Position numbers and translations under genes: made by a program. The notes under the pieces were generated by a model. The model had not been told where the DNA came from. It did no database searches and saw only the letters and a list, made by a program, of their open reading frames with translations. This document shows positions 45,316 through 56,870 of a stretch of DNA of 64,000 bases, in pieces. How positions within the stretch are numbered: the stretch's first letter is position 1; the number at the start of each line of letters is the position of its first letter. Origin of the DNA: Zea mays (lineage: Eukaryota > Streptophyta > Magnoliopsida > Poales > Poaceae); NCBI RefSeq assembly GCF_902167145.1, contig NC_050098.1, positions 10,188,501 through 10,252,500 of the forward strand. The letters are read 5' to 3'.

Positions 45316-48207
45316 TTAAGGGTAGAAGCGACGTAGCTGTCGGATGTTCCAAGCGTTGCTGTAGACCTCGCCTTGACTGTTGGCCAGCTTGTATGTTCTG
45401 GGCTTCAGAATCTTGGCGATGATGAACGGCCCTTCCCAGGGAGGTGTGAGCTTGTGGCGCCCTTGGGCGTCTTGTCGTAGCCGAAGCACCAAGTCGCCCA
45501 CCTAGAGGTCTCGGGACCGAACCCCTCGGGCGTGGTAGCGTCGCAGGGACTGCTAATACCGCGCTGAGTGTAGTAAGGCCATGTCCCGAGCCTCTTCCAG
45601 CTGGTCCAGTGAGTCTTCTCGGTTGGTTCGATTGCTTCGATCATCGTACGCCCTCGTCCTCGGGGAACCATATTCTAAGTCTGTGGGCAGGATAGCCTCG
45701 GCCCCATAGACTAGAAAGAACGGTGTGAAGCCCGTGGCTCGGCTTGCCGTTGTCCTCAGACTCCAGACCACCGAGGGGAGTTCCTTCATCCATCGCCTGC
45801 CGAACTTGTTGAGGTCGTTGTAGATCCTCGGCTTGAGCCCCTGTAGAATCATGCCGTTGGCTCGCTCTACCTGCCCATTTGTAATGGGGTGAGCTACGGC
45901 GGCCCAGTCCACCCGGATGTGGTGGTCCTCACAGAAGTCCAGGAACTTTCTTCCAGTGAACTGGGTGCCGTTGTCGGTGATGATGGAGTTCAGGACCCCG
46001 AAGCGATGGATGATGTTGGTGAAGAACGCCACCGCCTGTTCGGACCTGATGCTGTTTAGGGGTTGGACCTCAATCCACTTGGAGAATTTGTCGATGGCGA
46101 CCAGCAGGTGCGTGAAGCCCCCGGGTGCCTTCTGCAAGGGACCGACGAGGTCCAGACCCCACACAGCAAACGACCAGGTGATGGGTATTGTTTGCAGAGC
46201 CTGAGCGGGCAGGTGGGTCTGCTTTGCGTAGAATTGACACCCTTGGCAGGTGCGTACAATCCTAGTGGCGTCGGCCACCGCGGTCGGCCAGTAGAAACCC
46301 TATCGGAAGGCGTTTCCCACGAGGGCCCGAGGTGCTGCGTGGTGACCGCAAGCCCCCGAGTGTATTTCTTGCAGTAACTCTTGACCTTCGGCGATGGATA
46401 TGCATCGTTGGAGGATGCCTGAGGGGTTGCGGTGGTAGAGCTCTTTTTTGTCACCCAGCAAGACGAACGACTTGGCGCGCCGCGCCAGTTGCTGAGCTTC
46501 GGCTCTGTCGAGGGGTAGCTCTCCTTGGTGGAGATATTGCAGGTATGGGGTCTGCCAGTCTCGATTAGGCGTGACCCTGTTCCGCTCTTCCTCGACGCGC
46601 AGTGCCTCACCCTCGGGGGCCAAGGGTGCCTCGGGCGGGACCGAGGCTGCCTCGGGCTGGGCCGAGGGTGCCTCGGGCAGAGCTGAGGTCTTCTTGGGCT
46701 CGGGCGTGTCGTCGGTCTTGATGGAGGGTTGATGTAGGTCTCGGGAGAAGACGTCCGGAGGAACCGTTGTCCGCCCCGAGGCTATCTTAGCTAGCTCGTC
46801 CGCAGTCTCGTTGTATCGTCGAGCGACGTGGTTGAGCTCGAGCCCGTAGAACTTGTCCTCCAGGCGCCGAACCTCGTCGCAGTAGGCTTCCATCTCCGGG
46901 TCGCGGCAGTGGGAGTTCTTCATGACTTGGTCGATGACAAGCTGCGAGTCACCCCGAGCGTCAAGGCGTCGGACCCCTAGCTCGATGGCGATGCACAACC
47001 CGTTAACCAGAGCCTCGTACTCGGCCATGTTGTTGGACGCCGGGAAATGGAGGCGCAGCACGTAGCGGAGGTGCTTCCCGAGGGGTGAGATGAAGAGCAG
47101 GCCCGCGCCCGCTCCTGTTTTCATCAGCGACCCGTCGAAAAACATGGTACAGAGTTTCGTTTGGATCGGAGCTGCTGGAAGCTGGGTGTCGACCCATTCA
47201 GCCACAAAGTCCGCCAAGACTTGGGACTTGATGGCCTTCCGAGGGGCGAACATGATTGTCTCACCCATGATCTCCACCGCCCACTTTGCAACCCTACCCG
47301 AGGCCTCTCGGCATTGGATGATCTCCCCCAGGGGGAAGGATGACACCACAGTCACCGGATGAGACTCGAAGTAGTGTCGCAACTTTCGCCGTGTCAGAAT
47401 CACCGCGTACAGCAGCTTCTGAATTTGCGGGTAGCGGATCTTGGTCTCGGACAGTACCTCACTGATGAAGTAAACCGGCCTCTGGACGGGCAGTGCGTGC
47501 CCTTCTTCTCGTCTCTCGACCACGATCGCGGCGCTGACCACCTGAGTGGTGGCGGCGACGTAGATCAAGAGGGTTTCTCCGGTAGTGGGGGGCACCAGGA
47601 TGGGCGCGCTTGTAAGGAGCGCCTTCAAGTTTCTGAGGGCTTCCTCGGCCTCGGGGGTCCAAGTAAAGCGCTCGGTCTTCCTTAAGAGGCGATACAGAGG
47701 CAGGCCTCTTTCGCCGAGGCGTGAGATGAAGCGGCTCAAAGCCGCAAGGCATCCCATGACCCTCTGTACTCCTTTCAAGTCCTTGATAGGCCCCATGTTG
47801 GTGACGGCCGTGATTTTCTCCGGGTTGGCCTTGATGCCCCGCTCGGAGACGATGAAACCCAAGAGCATGCCTCGGGGGACTCCGAAGACACACTTCTCGG
47901 GATTGAGTCTTACGCCTTTCACTTTGAGACACTTGAATGTCGTTTCAAGGTTAGAGAGGAGGTCGGAGGCTTTCCTCGTCTTGACTACGATGTCATCGAC
48001 GTAGGCCTCGACCGTTCGACCAATGTGTTCTCCGAACACGTGGTTCATGCACCTTTGGTATGTCGCACCCGCATTCCTCAAACCGAATGGCGTGGTAACG
48101 TAGCAGTACATGCCAAAGGGTGTGATGAAAGAAGTCGCGAGCTGGTCGGACTCTTTCATCCTGATTTGGTGATACCCTGAGTAGGCATCGAGGAAAGACA
48201 GGGTTTC
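45316..48207 (-). pseudogene. Pol of element A after the C insertion: RT to integrase, three stops
   Basis: One minus-strand frame, the counterpart of Y 1748-4552. It has RT with YVDD (near 47990), a first RNase H, an archaeal-type RNase H with FFDGS and AEYEAL (near 47015-47150), and integrase with TDNGTQFTG and NGQVERAN (near 45860-45990), ending at TAA 45318-45316. TAG codons at 46302-46300, 45555-45553 and 45504-45502 break it; the Y copy has Gln at all three positions. The 5' part lies beyond element C. Confidence 0.9.
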
Positions 48208-49848
48208 TGAAAGGGAATTAGGCTTACACATAGTTTCTAAATAATTTTGGTGGTTGAATTGCCCAACACAAATAATTGGACTAACTAGTTTGCTCTAGTG
48301 TACAAGTTATACAGGTGCCAAAGGTTCACACTTAGCCAATAAAAAGACCAAGTATTGGGTTCAACAAAAGAGCAAAGGGGCAACCGAAGGCACCTCTGGT
48401 CTGGCGCACCGGACTATCCGGTGTGCCACCGGACAGTGTCCGGTGTACACCGGACATGTCCGGTGCACCAGAGGACTCCAACTCAAACTCATCACCTTCG
48501 GGAAAATCCAGAGGCAACTCCACTATAATTCACCGGACTGTCCGGTGTACATCGGACAGTGTCTGGTGCTCCAAGAAAGAGCGGCCTCACGAACTCGCCT
48601 GCTTCGGGAAACTGGAACGGCTGCTCCGCTATAATTCACCGGACATGTCCGGTGTACACCGGACTGTTCGGTGTAACTGTGGGGCAACGACTACTTCGCG
48701 CCAACGGTCACCTGCAACAGCAATTAATGCGCGCCAGAGCGCGCAGAAGTCAGGCACGCGCGTAGCGGCGCACCGGACACTCTACAGTACATGTCCGGTG
48801 CGCCACCGGACATCTAGGCGGGCCCAGCAGTCAGAGCTCCAACGGTCAGAACCCTAACGGTCGGGTGACGTGGCTGGCGCACCGGACATGTCCGGTGTGC
48901 ACCGGACTGTCCGGTGCACCATGCGACAGACAGCTTTCACCAACGGCTAGATTTTGGTTGGTGGCTATATATACCACCCCAACCGGCCACTTCAAGGTGT
49001 GGGAGCCCAAGCAACATTCCAAGTCATCTAGTTGACATACTCAAGCCCTCCCAACCACATATATTCATTGATCCATCCTATACACAAGATTTAGACCACT
49101 ACAACCAACACAAGTGCCACAAAAGAGAGAGCAAGCAAAAGAGAGCTACTCATTTGAGTTTAGCACTAGTGCCTTGTGAGATTCATCGAGAGATAGTGTG
49201 TGCTTCATCTTTGTGCTCAATTGCGCGTGGAGTTTTGACTCCCATTGAACTTCCTCCAAAGTTTTGGAGGCTTGTAAAAGCTAGCAAGAGACACCAAAGT
49301 GTGTGGTGGTCCTTGCGGGATCGAGAGTGATCCTTGAGAAGAAGAAGAGCTCGCCGATCCTTGTGTGATCGGGGGAGAGAGGGAAAGGGTTGAAAAAGAC
49401 CCGTCCTTAAGTGGACTCCTCAACGGGGACTAGGCCTTCGAGGGCCGAACCTCGGTAAAACAAATCACCTGTGTCCATTGTGTTTATTGTTTGTGATTTG
49501 TTTGTTTTCTCGTATTCTAAGTTTTTCTTGCTTCATTCTTTGCCAATATCATTTGGTGTTGCTTCAAGTTAAATTCTCATTTAGTGAAGCAACACGTTGC
49601 AAGAAAGAACTTAACCTAGTGCTCTTCTCATCTAAGGCTTCTTGCTTTGTTATTCTATAACTTATTAATTGTATTGATTTATCACTCCCGCATTATTTAG
49701 CAATACTCTTTTCAAGCAAGAACTTAGTTTGTATACTCCTAATTTTTGTATATCTTGTTCTAACCACTAATCAAGGGATCTAGTTGGGGGATAAAGTTTT
49801 AATTTTCAGGTTTCGCCTATCCACCCCCCCCCCTCTAGGCGACTTTCA
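48208..49848 (+). repeat. 5' LTR of element C (1641 bp)
   Basis: Contains dense CACCGGAC/GTCCGGTG palindromes between about 48409 and 48920. The TATA-like TATATATA at 48966-48973 follows them, so the palindromes sit in the promoter region. Confidence 0.9.
48966..48973 (+). promoter_or_regulatory. TATA box in the 5' LTR of element C
   Basis: TATATATA after GTGGC, about 45 bases downstream of the last CACCGGAC palindrome. It is identical in the 3' LTR. Confidence 0.55.
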
Positions 49849-49850
49849 AT

Positions 49851-49862
49851 TGGTATCAGAGC
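49851..49862 (+). other. Primer-binding site of element C
   Basis: TGGTATCAGAGC two bases after the LTR, the complement of the 3' end of initiator Met tRNA. Confidence 0.85.
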
Positions 49863-49897
49863 TAGGCACTTCATCTTGAGTCTAACAACTCGAAGTG

Positions 49898-51763
49898 ATG
49901 GCTCGTAAAAGATCCCAAAAGAACAAGAAGACCCAGGAGACCAAGGAGGTAACTCTTGAGATATTACTTTCCGATTGTTCTAATTATGATTCATGGTCTA
50001 CTAGAGTAATAAATGCTTTTAGAGCGGTAGATCCTCAATTAGAACAAATTTTAGTCAAGAGTATTATTCCTCCTAACTATGCTAGGGAAAATGCCTCCGA
50101 AGAAGATTTAAGATGTATACGGTTAAATTATCTAGCTTATGACATCTTAAGTAAATCCCTTAGCAAAGAAGATTATCATGCCTTCATAATAAAATATGAC
50201 AAACCCATTTGTGATGTGCATGATATTTGGACTAGAATTAAAAGCAAATTTAATAAGTCCAAACATGGTAGTTCTTTTTGTGCTTCTACTTCCTTTGGTC
50301 TTTGTGATACTAACCCTTGCAAGGAAGAACAAGAAAATGATCGATGGAGACCAAACGATGAATCCACCTCTCCAAAAGGTTTGTCTTCCCATTTCAATTC
50401 CCACATGTGTTGTGTGGCTAATACAAATGATAGCGGAAGCACAAATGAGGATGAGGAGGAAGAAAGAAGCTTTGTGCAACTCTACGCTCGCCTAAGCCAA
50501 GAAGATAAGGCGGTCATGCTCAAACTTGTAGAAAGAGCGAGAGAGCAAGGCGAAGCTCGTCAAAGGCTAGAAAGTATTCTCTCCATGAAGATGCAACACT
50601 TTGACGAGTTGACTAAAGAACATGAGGAGCTAAAGTGCTCTCATGTTGATTTGGTCCAAAGGTATGAAACTATTTCAATTGAGCAAGATAACGCTTTACA
50701 TTGTATCACTCAATTAGTAAATAGGAATATCTTGCTTAAGGACCAAGTAGAAAAGCTAAAAATTGAAAATCTAGCTTTTCAAGATAAATATGATATGCTC
50801 CTATGCTCTCATGAAAATCTTAGAGATGATCATATCATATTAAACATTGCTCATGAGGTTGTGATAGAAAACTTAAAATCCCAACAACCTCACTCATGCA
50901 CATGTATTCAAATTGATATTATATTATCATGTGCTAATGCTTGTTGTCCGTCAACAAGCAAATCTTCCTTTGAGCTAGAAGTTGCAGGAACAAATGATGA
51001 TTCATATCAAAAGCTCAAAGAAGAAAATGAGAGGCTAAAAATGAGCTTGACACAACTAAAAGGGAAGTGCATTGCTCAACCTTCTCAAGATAACCGTGAT
51101 CACATGGTGAAGAAGCTTGAGACGGGAACAACCGTGGCATGCACTACATCCCTTGAAGAAAATGTCAAGGAATTGAGGATTGCCAAGAGGAAGAAACAAA
51201 AGATGAATTTCAACACCTCCTACAAAAGCCTCAACCACGCCTCCACAAAAGGTAACATCCAAGGTAATGATCAAGCCACACTTCACATTAAGAGGTGTAG
51301 TGAATGCTTTGAAGAGGGGCACTTGATTAGGTCATGTCCCTACATTAAAAATGGCTTGATTATTAACAAGGATGATAGACTTTGTTTTAAATGCTCCAAG
51401 AAGGGACACTTACTTAGATCTTGTCCCCATTTAAAACAGAAAGGCATAGGGTTAGAAAAGGAAGTTTTTACTAACCATGTAGCAAGAAACAAACAAGGAA
51501 AGAAGAAATCTTCAAGACTTCAAAAACGTCTATGCTACACATGCCGGAAAAAGGGACATCAATGCAAGGATTGTCCCATTGGTAACAATCCCACTTCTAG
51601 CTTGTCAATTAATTCTCATGTAACTAGGCAACCCAAAATTGCAACTTGTGCTAGAAAGGTAATGAGGTTACCAAGCGCTAACACAAAGGACTTTTGGGTT
51701 CCTAGATCTTTGTTTACTAACCGTGATGGACCCATCAAGCGATGGGTACCAAAATATGCTTGA
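49898..51763 (+). CDS. Gag of element C with three zinc knuckles
   Basis: 621 codons from ATG 49898 (MARKRSQKNKKTQ) to TGA 51761-51763, undamaged. An N-terminal Copia gag region (YDSWSTRVINAFRAVDPQLE) leads into a long coiled-coil middle (about residues 200-410). Three CCHC knuckles follow: CSECFEEGHLIRSC near 466, CFKCSKKGHLLRSC near 495 and CYTCRKKGHQCKDC near 546. It ends FWVPRSLFTN...RWVPKYA, like the end of the B gag. Gag would form the particle and bind element RNA; the intact frame suggests it is still selected or very recent. One knuckle is usual for Copia gag, so three are unusual. Confidence 0.9.
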   Translation: MARKRSQKNKKTQETKEVTLEILLSDCSNYDSWSTRVINAFRAVDPQLEQILVKSIIPPNYARENASEEDLRCIRLNYLAYDILSKSLSKEDYHAFIIKYDKPICDVHDIWTRIKSKFNKSKHGSSFCASTSFGLCDTNPCKEEQENDRWRPNDESTSPKGLSSHFNSHMCCVANTNDSGSTNEDEEEERSFVQLYARLSQEDKAVMLKLVERAREQGEARQRLESILSMKMQHFDELTKEHEELKCSHVDLVQRYETISIEQDNALHCITQLVNRNILLKDQVEKLKIENLAFQDKYDMLLCSHENLRDDHIILNIAHEVVIENLKSQQPHSCTCIQIDIILSCANACCPSTSKSSFELEVAGTNDDSYQKLKEENERLKMSLTQLKGKCIAQPSQDNRDHMVKKLETGTTVACTTSLEENVKELRIAKRKKQKMNFNTSYKSLNHASTKGNIQGNDQATLHIKRCSECFEEGHLIRSCPYIKNGLIINKDDRLCFKCSKKGHLLRSCPHLKQKGIGLEKEVFTNHVARNKQGKKKSSRLQKRLCYTCRKKGHQCKDCPIGNNPTSSLSINSHVTRQPKIATCARKVMRLPSANTKDFWVPRSLFTNRDGPIKRWVPKYA

Positions 51764-54700
51764 CAAGCTTTGCAGGAAAAAGAGATGATATGAAGCCTTG
51801 GGGTGCTTGAGAGAGTCCATTCGATTCTTATCAACTCAAGCTATCAATCTTCAATGATCTATATACATGATTGACCCAAGGAAGTGAAGAGATATCATGT
51901 GCGAAAAGTCAAGACCTACAACATAGAGGAAAGTCAAAGGATGGTAACTTCTATGCTTTTAAATATCTTCAAATTTATATTACCATTCTTTGAAGAAATT
52001 TCCTCTCATATGGTAGATTGCAAATTCATCATTTCCATTCTATAGCAATCTACATGCTTTAAAATATTGCAAGTATCTCATGGCATGTTTTTCACTAAGT
52101 GTTTTATTATTGCCATGATTCTAGATATAGGGAGATATTTCATATTCTTAAAAGGATGAGGTGTCATGTAAGGAATTCTAATCCTTAGGACACTTATAAA
52201 AGGAAAACTCTCTCTATAACTAGAATAGTGAGACTATTGAGTTTATTTAAGTAACCCAAGTAGTCTCACTTGTAGAGAATATGTTTCTCTTTGGAGATGC
52301 GTAATTTAACTTAAATAGAAAAGTCAATCCAATGATTTATGTTGTTTTGCTTCTTGCTTATATTGGATATGATTCTTCTACGTTTATCGCTCTCCATGTC
52401 TTGAATTAGATTTATTCCCATAATCTTAAAAGAACTTACTATGCTTGTTCCATATGTTAAAGCATTCTTCAAGGAATAATCTAGTTCATGTTATAAAGTT
52501 TCCATGCCTTAGTAATCCACTATTCATTCCTTATCAAAATGACTACAAAAAGGGAAACTAGTGCTTGTGTTGCTATTAACATTTCTCTTAAGCTTACTTA
52601 TGAATATCTACAAAAGAGAAAGTACACAAGCCTCATGGGTTGTTCTTCACCCAAAAGAAGAAAGGTGGAAGCAAAGGTATGGGAACTCATCTTCTTAATC
52701 AAATTTAATTCCCATCTCAATGGCCATTTAATCTAAATTATCATATTCTGCCCTTGTGAGGAATAGATTCTCTATTGAACTCAAATCAACTAGATGTGCA
52801 TTCAAATCTCATTTTTTTAATGCTCATGTCCATTAGAATCTATTTAATGCCTTTGCGATATTATCATATTGATTTGCTTCCAAGTAATGATTAACTAACT
52901 TCAATATGATAAAGTAAAATCTCCAATGATTATTAAAATGCTTCAAAGGTGCTCACTCATATTTCTCAAATGAAATGCACTAATGTTAAGGATTTTACTT
53001 CATGTCTGTGTGACTTATGAATGATGAACTGTCTATATTTTCTATCTAAAGAGATCATCTTTCATCATATACTCCCTTGTGCTATTAACATCTTTCTTGA
53101 GTATTTTCAATAAGTTTGAAAGGAAAAAGAAACAACTACAAAGGGAGGATTCTCAAATGAAAGAGGAGGACATCAAGAACAACACCACCTACTTGGATAG
53201 TAAGATCTACAAAACAATCAATGGTGTGGTTGTGAGTATTCTGAACCCTTTCATAATGAGAATGCTAGGCTTAAGTTGTATATTGCAAAATTTTATAAGC
53301 CTTGATCAAGATGTATAATGCTTCTCCCTACACATCTCTAAATTAAATGCATCTATTCATCTCATTCAAATTGTTGATGCATATCTCTAGGGGGAGTCTC
53401 TTTCTATATCTTGATTATGTTGAGACTATTACTTAGTAATTTCATATAGTCTCATGCATGAGAATGAGTTTCTCATGAAGTATTCTACTTTTTCAAATCA
53501 TTATCTTTCACTCTAAAGTAGCATATTTGCTGGATTCTCCTACTCTAAGCTTAATTGACAATTTATTGTGTATATTGTTCTTTTGATCACATATGTTATT
53601 TGTTTGATCATTGAATGACTTCAATCAACAATCATGCTTCTTAGTGTCGTATATACTATCAATCAATATCTCTCTTGATATGCACTAAGTTAAAAGGAGA
53701 ATTCATGATACATTTATGCAACTTGTGATCCATTTGATATATGCTAACAATAACTTGAAAAGATCACTAGTTGTAGAACTCTCTCTTGTGCAAAATATTT
53801 CCATATATTGTCATTAAGAATAGGTCTTAAGCATCTAAGACTAAGGACAAAGCACAATGAAGAGAGCGTCCCTATGTAAAGGTACAAAAAGGTAAAACTA
53901 TCTCCTTTCATTTAAACTTGTACCTAAATCTTCCTTTTCTATACTCTCTTTACATATCTTGTTTAAAAGGAAGAGAAAGCATGTCCATGCATATCCCTGC
54001 TTCATACCTAGTTTAATTTCCCAAAATTCATTCCTACTTCAATGCATCTTTGTTGAAACTAGATGAAGTGATTTAATTGTCAAAGAGCTTAAAGCTTAAC
54101 CTTGTAACGAGGATAAGCTGTCTTTGTTCCAAAGGTGGATGGTCCTTAAGCCTCTTTGAAATCCTTAAGGGAAAATGCTTGAAATGTTTACAACATGCTT
54201 TCATAAGTGCATAAACTGTCATGAGCATCACACTTATACTATGACACAATGCACTTCACATTCCGTATAATATAGATATGTTCTCATTAACCTAATTATG
54301 TGCAATTGGCATTTAAGGCCAAAATATATGTTTCTCTCCATGCACATATTTAGGGGGAGCAATCTATGTTATATAGAATTATGATCATGCTTAATTTGAC
54401 ATATCCTTTTGATCATATCTCTTTTATGTCTATGACTAATGTGTTTTCAAGTATATTCTCATGCTTAGTCATAGGATTGAAAGGAAAATGGAGTATTCGA
54501 CAAAGACGACGCTTCCACTCAACTCCATCGGTATTATCCACTCTTTGCCGGTATTCCGCATAGTTCTTCACTTTGGTATAATCTTCACTCATATCTCTAT
54601 TTCAATTGAATATTTCAATTGTTTGCCAAAGGGGGAGAGAAAGAAAAGGGCCTATATTTCATTCTAAGTATCCGTTTTTGGCGTTTCATGCCAAAGGGGG

Positions 54701-55217
54701 AGAAAGTATTGGCCCAAAGCAAAAGGACCGCACCAAAGCAAAAGGACCGCACCACCACCCCAATTTTAAAATTAATGATTTTCAATTGGTAAATTTCAAA
54801 TTGGTATCTCTTTATGTTCTAAAGGGGGAGAAAGTAGTTCTTTCAAAATTGATATCTTAAAACCCTCTTGAACACTAAGAGGAGAATTTATTTGAGGGGG
54901 AGTTTTGTTTTAGTCAAAGGAAAAGCATTTGAAACAGGGGGAGAAAATTTCAAATCTTGAAAATGCTTCACAAAATCTTATTCATTTACCTTTGACTATT
55001 TGCAAAAGAACTTTGAAAAGGATTTACAAAAGAATTTGCAAAAACAAAACATGTGGTGCAAGCGTGGTCCAAAATGTTAAAAATGAAGAAACAATCCATG
55101 CCTATCTTGTAAGTATTTATATTGGCTCAACTCCAAGCAACCTTTGCACTTACATTATGCAAACTAGTTCAATTATGCACTTCTATATTTGCTTTGATTT
55201 GTGTTGGCATCAATCAC
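51764..55217 (+). other. 3.4-kb noncoding interior of element C
   Basis: AT-rich, with no frame above about 105 codons and no trace of protease, integrase or RT that I can recognise. Where pol should be, only unrelated sequence is found. Confidence 0.65.
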
Positions 55218-55232
55218 CAAAAAGGGGGAGAT
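53388..55232 (+). other. Multiplied polypurine tracts of element C
   Basis: AGGGGGAG-containing tracts at about 53388, 54351, 54628, 54693, 54821, 54894, 54936 and finally 55218-55232 next to the 3' LTR. Only the last is in priming position; the repetition is a Sirevirus trait. Confidence 0.7.
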
Positions 55233-56870
55233 TGAAAGGGAATTAGGCTTACACATAGTTTCTAAATATTTTTGGTGGTTGAATTGCCCAACACAAATAA
55301 TTGGACTAACTAGTTTCCTCTAGTGTACAAGTTATACAGGTGCCAAAGGTTCACACTTAGCCAATAAAAAGACCAAGTATTGGGTTCAACAAAAGAGCAA
55401 AGGGGCAACCGAAGGCACCTCTGGTCTGGCGCACCGGACTATCCGGTGTGCCACCGGACAGTGTCCGGTGTACACCGGACATGTCCGGTGCACCAGAGGA
55501 CTCCAACTCAAACTCATCACCTTCGGGAAAATCCAGAGGCAACTCCACTATAATTCACCGGACTGTCCGGTGTACACCGGACAGTGTCCGGTGCTCCAAG
55601 GAAGAGCGGCCTCACGAACTCGCCTGCTTCGGGAAACTGGAACGGCTGCTCCGCTATAATTCACCGGACATGTCCGGTGTACACCGGACTGTCCGGTGTA
55701 ACTGTGGGGCAACGGCTACTTCGCGCCAACGGTCACCTGCAACAGCAATTAATGTGCGCCAGAGCGCGCAGAAGTCAGGCACGCGCGTAGCGGCGCACCG
55801 GACACTCTACAGTACATGTCCGGTGCGCCACCGGACATCTAGGCGGGCCCAGCAGTCAGAGCTCCAACGGTCAGAACCCTAACGGTCGGGTGACGTGGCT
55901 GGCGCACCGAACATGTCCGGTGTGCACCGGACTGTCCGGTGCACCATGCGACAGACAGCTTTCACCAACGGCTAGATTTTGGTTGGTGGCTATATATACC
56001 ACCCCAACCGGCCACTTCAAGGTGTGGGAGCCCAAGCAACATTCCAAGTCATCTAGTTGACATACTCAAGCCCTCCCAACCACATATATTCATTGATCCA
56101 TCCTATACACAAGATTTAGACCACTACAACCAACACAAGTGCCACAAAAGAGAGAGCAAGCAAAAGAGAGCTACTCATTTGAGTTTAGCACTAGTGCCTT
56201 GTGAGATTCATCGAGAGATAGTGTGTGCTTCATCTTTGTGCTCAATTGCGCGTGGAGTTTTGACTCCCATTGAACTTCCTCCAAAGTTTTGGAGGCTTGT
56301 AAAAGCTAGCAAGAGACACCAAAGTGTGTGGTGGTCCTTGCGGGATCGAGAGTGATCCTTGAGAAGAAGAAGAGCTCGCCGATCCTTGTGTGATCGGGGG
56401 AGAGAGGGAAAGGGTTGAAAAAGACCCGTCCTTAAGTGGACTCCTCAACGGGGACTAGGCCTTCGAGGGCCGAACCTCGGTAAAACAAATCACCTGTGTC
56501 CATTGTGTTTATTGCTTGTGATTTGTTTGTTTTCTCGTATTCTAAGTTTTTCTTGCTTCATTCTTTGCCAATATCATTTGGTGTTGCTTCAAGTTAAATT
56601 CTCATTTAGTGAAGCAACACGTTGCAAGAAAGAACTTGACCTAGTGCTCTTCTCATCTAAGGCTTCTTGCTTTGTTATTCTATAACTTATTAATTGTATT
56701 GATTTATCACTCCCGCATTATTTAGCAATACTCTTTTCAAGCAAGAACTTAGTTTGTATACTCCTAATTTTTGTATATCTTGTTCTAACCACTAATCAAG
56801 GGATCTAGTTGGGGGATAAAGTTTTAATTTTCAGGTTTCGCCTATCCACCCCCCCTCTAGGCGACTTTCA
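55233..56870 (+). repeat. 3' LTR of element C (1638 bp)
   Basis: Nearly identical to 48208-49848. The visible differences include several restored or lost CACCGGAC half-sites and a shorter C run near the end. Confidence 0.9.

Larger units (their letters stand above)
48208..56870 (+). mobile_element. Element C: gag-only Sirevirus-like Copia retrotransposon
   Basis: Complete 8.66-kb plus-strand element inside the RT of A. The LTRs at 48208-49848 and 55233-56870 both start TGAAAGGGAATTAGGC and end GGCGACTTTCA. The flanks GTTTC (48203-48207) and TTTTC (56871-56875) are the target duplication with one mismatch. It has a Met-tRNA primer site, one long gag frame, and about 3.4 kb without any pol. 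Repeated purine tracts precede the 3' LTR. The LTRs differ at roughly ten positions by eye, so it is young although it encodes no pol, which implies mobilisation by enzymes of a related element. Confidence 0.92.

Noticed and set aside
48409..48920. Regularly spaced palindromic repeats that could suggest a CRISPR array
   Set aside because: This is a plant LTR. The repeats have irregular spacing, no unique spacers of uniform length and no associated genes.
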